A stretch of DNA of 11,954 nucleotides from an uncultured Campylobacter sp. (lineage in GTDB: Bacteria > Campylobacterota > Campylobacteria > Campylobacterales > Campylobacteraceae). The stretch is from positions 1-11,954 of the forward strand of contig CALIWP010000036.1 in NCBI GenBank assembly GCA_938046705.1, written 5' to 3'. The position numbers and the translations under genes were made by a program. This document shows positions 1 to 7,076 of this stretch, one piece after another. The notes under the pieces are model-generated. The model did no database searches, was not told where the DNA came from, and saw only the letters and a program-made list of their open reading frames with translations. Every line of letters starts with the position of its first letter. Within the stretch, counting starts at the first letter, position 1.

Positions 1-83
1 TGCTTTATAAAAAATTTTCAAAGCTCTAATATAAGTGTTTAAAAAATATTAAAGTAAAAATCTGATAGCATTAGCTTTATCAA

Positions 84-111
84 TTAATACTAATATTTAA
101 ATTAGTATTAA
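84..111. promoter_or_regulatory. 11-bp inverted repeat upstream of frdC (candidate operator)
   Basis: Two perfect 11-bp arms, TTAATACTAAT at 84-94 and ATTAGTATTAA at 101-111, flank a 6-bp AT spacer. The repeat lies 37 bp before the frdC start and just upstream of a possible -10 box (117-122), so it would cover the -35 region. That position suits a dimeric transcription factor, but it does not match the CRP/FNR consensus (TTGAT-N4-ATCAA). There is no U-tract or GC-rich stem to make it a terminator of an upstream gene. The regulator is unknown. Confidence 0.45.
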
Positions 112-116
112 GAAAT

Positions 117-122
117 GATAAT
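117..122 (+). promoter_or_regulatory. possible -10 box of the frdCAB promoter
   Basis: GATAAT at 117-122 would put the transcription start near 129 and give a leader of about 20 nt that contains a strong ribosome binding site, AGGAGGG at 139-145. There is no good -35 hexamer, which is usual for Campylobacter sigma-70 promoters. Other AT-rich hexamers in 1-110 could serve instead, so this is tentative. Confidence 0.35.
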
Positions 123-148
123 TTATTTCAAATTTCTTAGGAGGGCTC

Positions 149-847
149 ATGACCGGGCTTATAGAAGGTTTTTTGGGAAAACGGTCGGACGACAAAAAAA
201 GTCGCACTCCAGCCGCTTGGGATAGATGGCAAAGTATTACAGGGTTTATTTTGGCCTGTTTTATATTGTGCCATATGGTTTTTACTTCTACTATACTACT
301 TGGCAAAGACGCATTTAACGCTGTCGTAGGGTTTGCGGAGGCTAAATTTTTATTCGGCGAGGCTACATGGTGGATCACTAACGTCATAGCTGCGGTAATA
401 TTTGCCATTTTTATCGCTCATGCATTTTTAGCTATGAGAAAATTTCCAGCAAACTACAGACAATATCTAATGTTTAGAGGCCACAAAGACCGCATGAAGC
501 ACCTTGACACTACGCTTTGGTGGTTTCAGTTTTTAACCGGTTTTGCTCTATTTTTCGCAGCTAGCGCGCACCTAGTCGATATAATATTTGGCGGACACAT
601 TACTGCCGATAAATCAGCGGCCGCATTTCATCAACTAGAAATTTTCTACTTCGCTTTACTCGTATTTATGGTTGTTCACGCTAGCGTGGGAATGTACCGC
701 CTATACGTAAAATGGATAAGCATCGACGGAGTAAACAAACAAGAGATGTTCGCAAAAAGAAATAAAGCCAAAACTGCGATATTTGCGGTCTTTGGAGTGC
801 TCGCGGTCATCGCGCTGATCGCTGATTTCGTGTGGATCAGTCTTTAG
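149..847 (+). CDS. frdC: fumarate reductase cytochrome b subunit (FrdC)
   Basis: Membrane anchor of quinol:fumarate reductase. It carries two b hemes, oxidises menaquinol and passes electrons to FrdB. The 232 residues hold five hydrophobic helices (about 29-51, 74-95, 122-147, 162-186, 207-230). Histidines 42, 91, 141 and 177 correspond to the heme ligands known in Wolinella succinogenes (44, 93, 143, 182), and Glu64 matches its menaquinol-site Glu66. The motif around His177 reads HASVGMYR. The protein is shorter than the Wolinella subunit (about 256 residues). The residue two before His177 is Val175, where Wolinella has the E-pathway Glu180. The ATG is set by AGGAGGG at 139-145. First gene of frdCAB, 18 nt before frdA. 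The identification is firm. Confidence 0.93.
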   Translation: MTGLIEGFLGKRSDDKKSRTPAAWDRWQSITGFILACFILCHMVFTSTILLGKDAFNAVVGFAEAKFLFGEATWWITNVIAAVIFAIFIAHAFLAMRKFPANYRQYLMFRGHKDRMKHLDTTLWWFQFLTGFALFFAASAHLVDIIFGGHITADKSAAAFHQLEIFYFALLVFMVVHASVGMYRLYVKWISIDGVNKQEMFAKRNKAKTAIFAVFGVLAVIALIADFVWISL

Positions 848-865
848 GAAAAGGAGCTTTGAAAA

Positions 866-2884
866 ATGAACGTAAAATACTATGACGCATTAGTTATCGG
901 AGGCGGTCTAGCGGGTCTGCGAGCTGCCGTTGCCGCAGGAGAAAAAGGGTTAAGTACAGTAGTTTTAAGCCTAATCCCGGTTAAGCGCTCGCACTCTGCG
1001 GCTGCGCAAGGCGGCATGCAAGCCTCTTTGGGAAATTCAAAAATGAGCGAAGGCGACAACGAGGACGTACACTTTGCAGACACCGTAAAAGGTAGCGACT
1101 GGGGCTGTGACCAACAAGTTGCACGTATGTTTTGCCAAACTGCTCCAAAAGCGATCCGCGAGCTAGCCGCCTGGGGCGTGCCTTGGACTCGTATCACAAA
1201 GGGCGAGAGAAGCGCTATCATCAACGCTCAAAAAACGACTATCGTAGAAAAAGAAGAGGTCCACGGACTCATCCACTCTCGCGACTTTGGCGGAACTAAA
1301 AAATGGAGAACATGCTTTACGGCGGACGCCACCGGTCACACTATGCTTTTTGCCGTAGCAAACGAAGCTCTAAAACATAACGTCGAAATCCACGACAGAA
1401 AAGAAGCTATCGCGCTAATCCACGCAAACAACCGCTGTTACGGCGCGATCGTTCGCGATCTAGTTAACGGCGAGATCACGGCATACGTCGCAAAAGGCAC
1501 GCTGATAGCTACGGGCGGCTACGGCAGGGTTTATAAACACACTACAAACGCCGTAGTTTGCGAGGGTATCGGCGCGGCCATCGCACTTGAGACGGGCGTA
1601 GCGCAACTAGGAAATATGGAAGCGGTGCAGTTTCACCCGACTCCGATCGTTCCAAGCGGTATCTTGCTAACGGAAGGTTGCCGCGGCGACGGCGGAATTT
1701 TACGCGACGTAGACGGATATCGCTTTATGCCTGATTATGAGCCTGAGAAAAAAGAACTAGCTAGCCGCGACGTCGTAAGCCGCCGCATCATGGAGCATAT
1801 CCGCGCAGGCAAGGGCGTACCTAGCCCATACGGATATCACGTTTGGCTAGATATCTCGATCCTAGGACGCGAGCATATCGAGAAAAACTTACGCGACGTT
1901 CAAGAAATTTGCGAAATCTTTAACGGCATCGATCCTGCCGACACCGAAGTATATACCGACGAGAACGGACGACAGCGCGGTAAAGGTTGGGCGCCGATCC
2001 TACCTATGCAGCACTACTCTATGGGCGGCATCAAAACTAAGCCTACAGGCGAGAGCCCGACACTAGCTGGTCTATTTAGCGCCGGCGAGGCTGCGTGCTG
2101 GGATATGCACGGATTTAACCGTCTAGGCGGCAACTCCGTTTCAGAAACCGTCGTCGCGGGCATGATCGTGGGCGATTATTTTGCCGACTACTGCGGTAAG
2201 CACGAGATCGAGATAAATACCGCTGATATCGAGAAATTCGTTAAAAAAGAGGAAGACTACCTAAAGAGCCTAGTCGAAAAAGAGGGCAAATTTAACGTAT
2301 TTGAGATCAAAAACAAGATGAAAGACATCATGTGGGAGCACGTGGCGATCTTTAGAACCGGCGAAGGTCTAGCCGTAGCGGTAAAAGAGCTAGAAGAGCT
2401 TTATAAGCAATCTTTGGACGTTAAAGTCACCAACAAGGCGCTATTTGGTAATCCTGAGCTTGAGGAAGCCTACCGCGTACCAAAGATGCTAAAACTAGCC
2501 CTTTGTATCGCAAAAGGCGCGCTTGATCGCACCGAGAGCCGCGGAGCGCACTGCCGCGAGGACTATCCGAAACGCGACGACCTAAACTGGCTAAACAGAA
2601 CTCTAACTAGCTGGAAAGAGGGCGATACGCTACCGACTATCGTGTATGAGCCGCTTGATATTATGAAAATGGAAATTCCGCCGGCATTCCGCGGATACGG
2701 AGCTAAGGGTAACATCATCGAGCACCCGGACAGCGCCGTACGCCAAGCGCAGGTCGATGAGATCCGCGCCAAAATGGAAGCCGAAGGCAAAGGCAGATAC
2801 GAGATCCAAGAAGCGCTAATGCACTATGATCTTCAGCCTAAATATAAAGCACCAAACGAAAGAGCAGGAATAGGATATGAGTAG
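866..2884 (+). CDS. frdA: fumarate reductase flavoprotein subunit (FrdA)
   Basis: Catalytic subunit that reduces fumarate to succinate on the cytoplasmic face of the membrane, the terminal step of fumarate respiration. The 672 residues start with an FAD-binding dinucleotide fold ([10 protein letters not shown], 12-21). His43 in [10 protein letters not shown] is the covalent FAD attachment site. Active-site landmarks are FHPTP (256-260), TEGCRGDGG (269-277), the catalytic arginine Arg301 in [17 protein letters not shown] (383-388) and FNRLGGNS (417-424). Numbering at His43 and Arg301 equals Wolinella FrdA. A ribosome binding site, AAAAGGAG, precedes the ATG. The gene ends 8 nt inside frdB, implying coupled translation. 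Base composition is about 47-50% GC with many C-ending codons, unlike the start of frdB. Confidence 0.97.
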   Translation: MNVKYYDALVIGGGLAGLRAAVAAGEKGLSTVVLSLIPVKRSHSAAAQGGMQASLGNSKMSEGDNEDVHFADTVKGSDWGCDQQVARMFCQTAPKAIRELAAWGVPWTRITKGERSAIINAQKTTIVEKEEVHGLIHSRDFGGTKKWRTCFTADATGHTMLFAVANEALKHNVEIHDRKEAIALIHANNRCYGAIVRDLVNGEITAYVAKGTLIATGGYGRVYKHTTNAVVCEGIGAAIALETGVAQLGNMEAVQFHPTPIVPSGILLTEGCRGDGGILRDVDGYRFMPDYEPEKKELASRDVVSRRIMEHIRAGKGVPSPYGYHVWLDISILGREHIEKNLRDVQEICEIFNGIDPADTEVYTDENGRQRGKGWAPILPMQHYSMGGIKTKPTGESPTLAGLFSAGEAACWDMHGFNRLGGNSVSETVVAGMIVGDYFADYCGKHEIEINTADIEKFVKKEEDYLKSLVEKEGKFNVFEIKNKMKDIMWEHVAIFRTGEGLAVAVKELEELYKQSLDVKVTNKALFGNPELEEAYRVPKMLKLALCIAKGALDRTESRGAHCREDYPKRDDLNWLNRTLTSWKEGDTLPTIVYEPLDIMKMEIPPAFRGYGAKGNIIEHPDSAVRQAQVDEIRAKMEAEGKGRYEIQEALMHYDLQPKYKAPNERAGIGYE

Positions 2885-3596
2885 AAAAATAACCATAAAA
2901 GCATTTAAATATAATCCGTTGAGCAAAATTTCAAAGCCGCATTTCGCGACCTACGAGCTAGAAGAGACTGATGGTATGACATTGTTTATCGCGTTAAATA
3001 TGATTCGCGAGAAATTTGACCCAGATCTTAGCTTTGACTTCGTTTGTCGTGCTGGAATTTGTGGAAGTTGTGGCATGCTTGTAAATGGTAAGCCAAGATT
3101 AGCTTGTAGAACTCTTACTAAGGATTTTGAAAGTGGAGTAATTGAGCTTATGCCTTTACCGGTATTTAAGCTACTAAAAGACTTAAGCGTAGACACCGGC
3201 AACTGGATGAACGCGATGAGTAAGCGCGTGGAGAGCTGGATACACACCGACCACGAGACCGATATCTCTAAGCTTGAGGAAAAGGTTGAGCCTGAAGTAG
3301 CGCAGGAAGTATTTGAGCTTGACCGCTGCATCGAGTGCGGTATCTGCGTGGCTGCGTGCGGTACGGCTATCATGAGGCCTGATTTCATCGGTGCGGTCGG
3401 ACTTAACCGCGTAGCTAGATTTAAAATCGACGCGCTTGATAAACGAACCGACGAGGACTTTTACGAGCTTATCGGCGATGATGACGGCGTGTTTGGCTGT
3501 ATGACTTTGCTAGGCTGCGAGGATAACTGCCCTAAACACCTCCCGCTACAAAGTAGGATCGCGTATATGCGCAGAAAGATGGCTGTAATAAAGTAG
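2877..3596 (+). CDS. frdB: fumarate reductase iron-sulfur subunit (FrdB)
   Basis: Electron-transfer subunit that links FrdC hemes to FrdA flavin through three iron-sulfur clusters. Of 239 residues, the N-terminal ferredoxin domain carries the [2Fe-2S] cysteines 57, 62, 65 and 77. The C-terminal domain has CIECGIC (151-157) and Cys218 for [4Fe-4S], and Cys161, Cys208 and Cys214 for [3Fe-4S]. All positions agree with the Wolinella subunit. The ATG overlaps the frdA stop by 8 nt. Odd feature: the first 100 codons are AT-rich (about 39% GC, all four cysteines TGT), while from about 3180 the gene is 50-60% GC with six of seven cysteines TGC. This suggests a recombination junction inside the gene. 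A terminator follows at once. Confidence 0.96.
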   Translation: MSRKITIKAFKYNPLSKISKPHFATYELEETDGMTLFIALNMIREKFDPDLSFDFVCRAGICGSCGMLVNGKPRLACRTLTKDFESGVIELMPLPVFKLLKDLSVDTGNWMNAMSKRVESWIHTDHETDISKLEEKVEPEVAQEVFELDRCIECGICVAACGTAIMRPDFIGAVGLNRVARFKIDALDKRTDEDFYELIGDDDGVFGCMTLLGCEDNCPKHLPLQSRIAYMRRKMAVIK

Positions 3597-3598
3597 CC

Positions 3599-3621
3599 AA
3601 GGGGTCGTGAGACCCCTTTTT
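3599..3621 (+). terminator. rho-independent terminator of frdCAB
   Basis: Stem GGGGTC (3601-3606), tetraloop GTGA and GACCCC (3611-3616) are followed by five T. The A pair before the stem can extend it by pairing with the first two T. The hairpin starts 3 nt after the frdB stop. Confidence 0.93.
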
Positions 3622-4000
3622 AAATTTAACTTCAAATTTTACTTTTATCTCTATTTTACTTCTCTCAAATTTTAGCGTCAAATTTGTTTTTTAATTTGGT
3701 TAAATTTGTTCAAATTTAATGATGCTTGTAGTATTTAAGTTTTTCAAAATATGCGTATATACGAAAAATTCAAATTTAGCTTAAATTTGAATTTGATTAC
3801 GGCGTCTTTGATTTCTCGTTTAAATTTAAAAAATGGGTTGCCTACAGTAAATTCAGCAATGGCTTTGTTTTTTATGTTATTTTGAGCTAGTCATGCATGC
3901 TTATAAACAGGCGTCAAATATTATAATGAAGCAAGAGAGAGTTTAGGACTCATACTTTTTTGGGATATTGTGACAGTAATTGACGGTGCATAAAAACGAT
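3622..4000. other. gene-free spacer between frdB and ssrA
   Basis: No supported gene. The left part (3622-3835) is dense in AAATTT-type words, about nine in 220 bp. The right part (about 3850-4000) lacks them and contains a 28-codon open frame without a start (3907-3993) that reads like real protein, possibly a gene remnant. The direction facing ssrA shows no convincing terminator hairpin. GGATATT at 3963-3969 is also found beside the second ssrA-end copy near 11807. Confidence 0.6.
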
Positions 4001-4018
4001 AAATGGTGGAAGCGAGGG
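4001..4018. repeat. ssrA 3'-end core, copy 1 (in the intact tmRNA gene)
   Basis: AAATGGTGGAAGCGAGGG, 18 bp, is identical to 11755-11772 and in the same orientation. Fifteen of the 18 bases are the 3' end of tmRNA (the CCA, the acceptor strand and the start of the T stem). Such 3' ends are classical integration targets for tyrosine recombinases. Here the gene itself is complete. Confidence 0.7.
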
Positions 4019-4361
4019 GGATCGAACCCCTGTCCAAAAACAAACCGATTACGGCCTCTACACGCTTAGCAAAAGTGAAAATTTCATCTAAAAGGGCTCA
4101 CTTTCCAAAACCTTATTTTAGACTAAGACAAGATTTCGGCTAGCAGCTCGTCAGGCTGCCAACCTACGCTAGCTGGGGTTACTCGCCGTTATCTTAGCTA
4201 GTATCGGACTAGGCGAGGCTCAACTGAACTTACGCAGCTTTAGCGTAAGCAGGAGCGTAGTTAACGTTGTTTGCGTTTAAATTTATTTGAGCTTTTTACG
4301 CTCTGCTCAAAGCGACGTGCCACCGTGACCGCTCTGCTCCTGTCGAAGCCAAGTCGCTCCC
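4004..4361 (-). ncRNA. ssrA: transfer-messenger RNA (tmRNA)
   Basis: Rescues stalled ribosomes together with SmpB: it is charged with alanine and then templates a degradation tag. The 5' end GGGAGCGACTTGGCTTCGAC (from 4361 downwards) pairs with the 3' end CGCTTCC just before an encoded ACCA (ending at 4004), giving a seven-pair acceptor stem with one G-U. The T arm, with GGTTCGATCCCC, is visible near 4017-4032. The tag frame lies at 4274-4230. The length of 358 nt is normal for a one-piece tmRNA. The sequence resembles the C. jejuni tmRNA closely at both ends and around the tag. Its own promoter lies at 4403-4431. Confidence 0.97.
4230..4274 (-). other. tmRNA tag-peptide reading frame
   Basis: Fourteen codons plus TAA read ANNVNYAPAYAKAA, beginning at the resume codon GCA (4274-4272). 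The tag remembered for C. jejuni is ANNVKFAPAYAKAA, so only two positions differ. The C-terminal AA is the usual protease recognition end. Confidence 0.92.
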
Positions 4362-4402
4362 GTAAGAATTAGACTAAATTTAGCCTCTTTTAAAGGTTGT
4401 GG

Positions 4403-4431
4403 ATTATATTATTTTTTGTATTTTTTGTCAA
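4403..4431 (-). promoter_or_regulatory. consensus sigma-70 promoter of ssrA
   Basis: On the minus strand, TTGACA (4431-4426) and TATAAT (4408-4403) are separated by exactly 17 bp. Both hexamers are perfect consensus, rare in Campylobacter and fitting for a strongly expressed stable RNA. Transcription would start near 4396, about 35 nt before the mature 5' end. The TGA of the -35 box is also the stop codon of the HPt gene. Confidence 0.88.
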
Positions 4432-4835
4432 ACGTCTAGTTTTTGGGGAATTTTTACGATATTGGCGTCCAACGGACTGAAAAACTCAGCATCGTTTTCT
4501 ATATCGTTTTTGTATCTGCTAAACTGATCGCTCAATAAAAGCAGCCAGTCTACGAAGTCATCGTTTGCGGGTCCTTGTAGATCCCTTGCTTCGCCGCAAA
4601 TTTCCTCGGCTAAAGTAGTTAATTTTAATATAGGATCAAGCTTCATAAAGCCTGCGGCAGACTTAATATTATGAAAAATTCTAAAAAGCTCGCCGATATA
4701 GCCACTATACCTATCCGGCCTGGTGAGCCCTATGATGAGCGGTTCCATCAGATCGCACATCAAGGAGTAATGCGACAAAAACTCCTCCACGATGTCGTAA
4801 GAGTAGTCTATCTCGAGGCTTTTTAGTATTCCCAT
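4428..4835 (-). CDS. stand-alone histidine phosphotransfer (HPt) domain protein
   Basis: Probable phosphorelay intermediate that accepts phosphate from one response-regulator-type receiver and hands it to another, acting in the cytoplasm. The 135 residues are mostly one HPt four-helix bundle. The key motif is FHNIKSAAGF (54-63), the canonical HxxKS context with phospho-acceptor His55. No receiver, kinase or DNA-binding domain is present, and no kinase gene lies in the window, so its partners are elsewhere. The ATG is preceded by AAGGA. It lies directly upstream of ssrA on the same strand, and its stop codon is inside the ssrA -35 box; read-through into ssrA is possible. The fold assignment is firm, the pathway unknown. 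Confidence 0.85.
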   Translation of the reverse strand: MGILKSLEIDYSYDIVEEFLSHYSLMCDLMEPLIIGLTRPDRYSGYIGELFRIFHNIKSAAGFMKLDPILKLTTLAEEICGEARDLQGPANDDFVDWLLLLSDQFSRYKNDIENDAEFFSPLDANIVKIPQKLDV

Positions 4836-4919
4836 TTATTTTCCTTAAAACTATTATCGTGATTGTAACATTTTTTTGATAAAATTAAAAATAAAATACC
4901 TAAATTTAAGGAGGAATTT
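4836..4919. promoter_or_regulatory. divergent promoter region between the HPt gene and panB
   Basis: An 84-bp gap between divergent genes. Towards panB, TAAAAT at 4880-4885 is a likely -10 box, followed by a strong ribosome binding site AAGGAGG (4908-4914) 5 nt before the ATG. Towards the HPt gene, TACAAT on the minus strand (4867-4862), preceded by TGT, looks like an extended -10. No clear -35 boxes and no operator-like repeat are seen. Confidence 0.55.
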
Positions 4920-5723
4920 ATGTTAAAAAATGATAAAAAAGTTACAATTTATGATATAATTAACAAAAAGGGTTTAGAGCCCATCGTTATGATCACGGCT
5001 TATGACGCTCTTTTTGCGCGGCTTTTTGATAATTACGTCGATATTATTTTGGTCGGCGACAGTCTAAATATGAGCTTTAACGGCAAAAAAGACACCCTTA
5101 GCTTAAAAATGGACGACGCGCTTTATCACGTTAAGGCTGTTTTGCAGGGTGCAAAGCATGCTTTTGTCGTTGCCGATATGCCCTTTGGTAGCTATCAGGA
5201 CGAAAAATCCGCGCTAAAAAACGCGACCAAATTTATCAAAGCAGGCGCGGACGCCGTCAAATTTGAAGGCGGTCTAAAAGCCGCTCCTATCGTAAAAAGG
5301 CTCGTGGGCGAGGGTATAAACGTGATGGCTCACATCGGGCTCATGCCTCAGTTTGTGCGAAACGAGGGCGGCTACAAGATAAAAGGACGCAGCGAGGCTG
5401 ACGAAGCGCGCTTGATCGACGAGGCAAAAGCGCTTGAGCGTGCTGGAGCGTTCTCGGCCGTGGTCGAGGGTACGTTAAGTCCAGTTGCCACAAAGGTCGC
5501 AAAAAGCGTGCAGATGCCTATCATCGGTATCGGCGCGGGTGCCGACGTAGACGGACAGGTGCTCGTGTGGAGCGATATGCTCGGATTTTTCGACGAGTTT
5601 AAGCCTAAATTCGTAAAGCGCTATCTCGACGGCGCAAATTTGGTACGAACGGCGGTAGAAACTTACACCCGCGAAGTTAGAGAAAAGACCTTCCCGAGCG
5701 AGGAGTTTGAGTATAAAATTTAG
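4920..5723 (+). CDS. panB: 3-methyl-2-oxobutanoate hydroxymethyltransferase (PanB)
   Basis: First committed enzyme of pantothenate (vitamin B5, hence coenzyme A) synthesis. It transfers a hydroxymethyl group from methylene-tetrahydrofolate to 2-oxoisovalerate, giving ketopantoate. The 267 residues form the expected single TIM-barrel domain. Family landmarks are ITAYDA (25-30), VGDSL with metal ligand Asp47, ADMPFG with Asp86, KFEGG with Glu116, AHIGLMPQ (137-144), GGYKIKGR (150-157), VVEG with catalytic Glu183, and IGIGAG (202-207). Length is normal. The start is fixed by AAGGAGG. panC and panD are not in the window, so the pathway is split in this genome. Confidence 0.96.
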   Translation: MLKNDKKVTIYDIINKKGLEPIVMITAYDALFARLFDNYVDIILVGDSLNMSFNGKKDTLSLKMDDALYHVKAVLQGAKHAFVVADMPFGSYQDEKSALKNATKFIKAGADAVKFEGGLKAAPIVKRLVGEGINVMAHIGLMPQFVRNEGGYKIKGRSEADEARLIDEAKALERAGAFSAVVEGTLSPVATKVAKSVQMPIIGIGAGADVDGQVLVWSDMLGFFDEFKPKFVKRYLDGANLVRTAVETYTREVREKTFPSEEFEYKI

Positions 5724-5905
5724 CTTGTTTAGCTAAATCTAGTCGGCGGGGCAAATTTGATCATCCGGCAAACGACGGCAAATTTAAGCCTTAGGCGTTA
5801 AATTTGACGAACAGAGGTTGGTTTAAAATTTACCCGTTCCTCGTCAAATTTGACGGGCAAATTTAGCTATCAAAACAAGACTGGATTGAAAACGAGGAGC
5901 GAGTT
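5724..5905. other. spacer between panB and the Sel1 gene
   Basis: No gene. It holds six AAATTT words. An 11-bp inverted repeat, AAATTTGACGA at 5800-5810 against TCGTCAAATTT at 5841-5851, encloses 30 nt. A weak 7-bp hairpin, ATTTAGC/GCTAAAT (5718-5738), sits on the panB stop codon and has no U-tract, so it is at best a poor terminator. Confidence 0.5.
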
Positions 5906-6793
5906 TTGAAAATTTTATTGATTTTAGCGGCGTTTTTTAGCGCGCTAACGGCTTCAAATCCGAATTTTGGGCTAGGCATCGACAGTCTTGGCGAGCAAAA
6001 TGAGCAAGCGCAGAACGAGAGGCGATTTTCTAAGCGCGAAGAGGCCGCGAGGCAGGCGATCGAAAATGCCGACTATGACGCAGCTTTTAAGATTTTATCG
6101 CCGCTTTGCCAGGAGGGTGACGCGATGAGCTGCGCGGCGCTGGGCAGTATGCATTTTAGCGGGCTAGGGGCCGAGAAAAGCAACGAAAAAGCCGAGCTTT
6201 TCTTTGAAAAATCGTGCGAGCTGGGAAACGGCACGGGGTGCTTTGATCTGGCGCTTTTAAACGTCAAGGAAGTTTTTGGCGCCAAGGATGAAAATAAAAT
6301 ATTTCGCCTCTACGAAAAAGGCTGCGAGCTAGGCTCTGAAGCGGCTTGCAACAACCTCGGCCTCATCTACGAATCACAAAACGATCTCAAAAAATCCATA
6401 AATTTATACGCCAAAGCGTGCAGAAAATTTGACGGTGCTGGCTGCTACAACTACGGCAGGATGATGCACGAGGGTCTTGGAGCGGAGCGCGATCTAGCAA
6501 GCGCGCACAAGGCCTTTGACACCTCGTGCTACATGAAAAACGCGCTTGGCTGCTATGCTCTTGGCTACGTTTATGAGCACGCGCAGGGTGTGGAGTTCGC
6601 GGTTTATGACGCGTACGACGGATATTCGCGCGCTTGCAAGCTCGGCAACGACGACGGCTGCAGGGCTCTGGGCTTTGAAAACTACGAGAAAAATATCGAA
6701 ATTTACGAAAAATTCGAGTCTATCGCGGAGGGTTGTAAATTTGGCAACGATAGCGACTGCAAGCTTTTAAAGGCAAGGATAGCGGAGTTTTAA
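5906..6793 (+). CDS. secreted Sel1-repeat, cysteine-rich (Hcp-like) protein
   Basis: A 295-residue periplasmic or secreted protein built from Sel1-like helical repeats. Residues 1-16 form a signal peptide (MKILLILAAFFSALTA) without a lipobox. Seven cysteine pairs follow with strict C-x7-C spacing (68/76, 104/112, 140/148, 172/180, 208/216, 244/252, 277/285), each in one alpha-alpha repeat, as in the Helicobacter cysteine-rich proteins where each pair forms a disulfide. Repeats carry the usual ALGSMHFSGLG and LGLIYE patterns. This implies an oxidising compartment and a role in binding protein or peptidoglycan-related partners; the exact function is unknown. Start is TTG, 6 nt after GAGGAG (5894-5899); the hydrophobic signal directly following supports it. 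Monocistronic by context. Confidence 0.85.
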   Translation: MKILLILAAFFSALTASNPNFGLGIDSLGEQNEQAQNERRFSKREEAARQAIENADYDAAFKILSPLCQEGDAMSCAALGSMHFSGLGAEKSNEKAELFFEKSCELGNGTGCFDLALLNVKEVFGAKDENKIFRLYEKGCELGSEAACNNLGLIYESQNDLKKSINLYAKACRKFDGAGCYNYGRMMHEGLGAERDLASAHKAFDTSCYMKNALGCYALGYVYEHAQGVEFAVYDAYDGYSRACKLGNDDGCRALGFENYEKNIEIYEKFESIAEGCKFGNDSDCKLLKARIAEF

Positions 6794-6838
6794 GCTTGGG
6801 TTGGGCTGATTTTCTCGTCAAATTTAAGCTGATTTTTG

Positions 6839-6871
6839 AGATTTATCCGCTTCGGCCAGGCGGATAAATTT
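6839..6871 (+). terminator. stem-loop after the Sel1 gene, possible terminator
   Basis: Perfect 10-bp arms ATTTATCCGC (6841-6850) and GCGGATAAAT (6860-6869) enclose a 9-nt loop. One G-U and one A-U pair can extend the stem outwards. It lies about 48 nt after the stop codon. The run of T expected of an intrinsic terminator is lacking, so it may instead protect the mRNA 3' end. Confidence 0.5.
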
Positions 6872-7038
6872 GAGCTTTGTTCGGTTTTAAAACCCTATCT
6901 TTACGGCGCTAAATTTGACGCTACCGTCTTAAATTTGGCTTTTTTGCTCAAATTTAATCACCTTCTATCCCAAATTTACCGCTGAACGCCGAGTTAAATT
7001 TGAACAAAGCCCAAAGCCAAAACTTACCCAAAATTTTG

Positions 7039-7044
7039 TAAAAT
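7039..7044 (+). promoter_or_regulatory. probable -10 box of ruvB
   Basis: TAAAAT preceded by TTTTG lies 33 nt before the ruvB ATG, giving a leader of about 25 nt. No -35 consensus is visible. The ribosome binding site of ruvB is weak (only GAG near 7066). Confidence 0.4.
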
Positions 7045-7076
7045 GCGGCAAATTTACGAAAAACAGAGCCGAAAAA

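Larger units (their letters stand above)
6794..7076. other. spacer between the Sel1 gene and ruvB
   Basis: 283 bp without a supported gene. It contains about nine AAATTT words, a GC-rich hairpin at 6839-6871 and, at the right edge, the probable ruvB promoter. No RNA gene is recognised. Confidence 0.55.

Noticed and set aside
2951..3388. 145-codon open frame on the minus strand inside frdB
   Set aside because: frdB is certain from all its cluster cysteines; the antisense frame has no ribosome binding site and a shadow-like composition.
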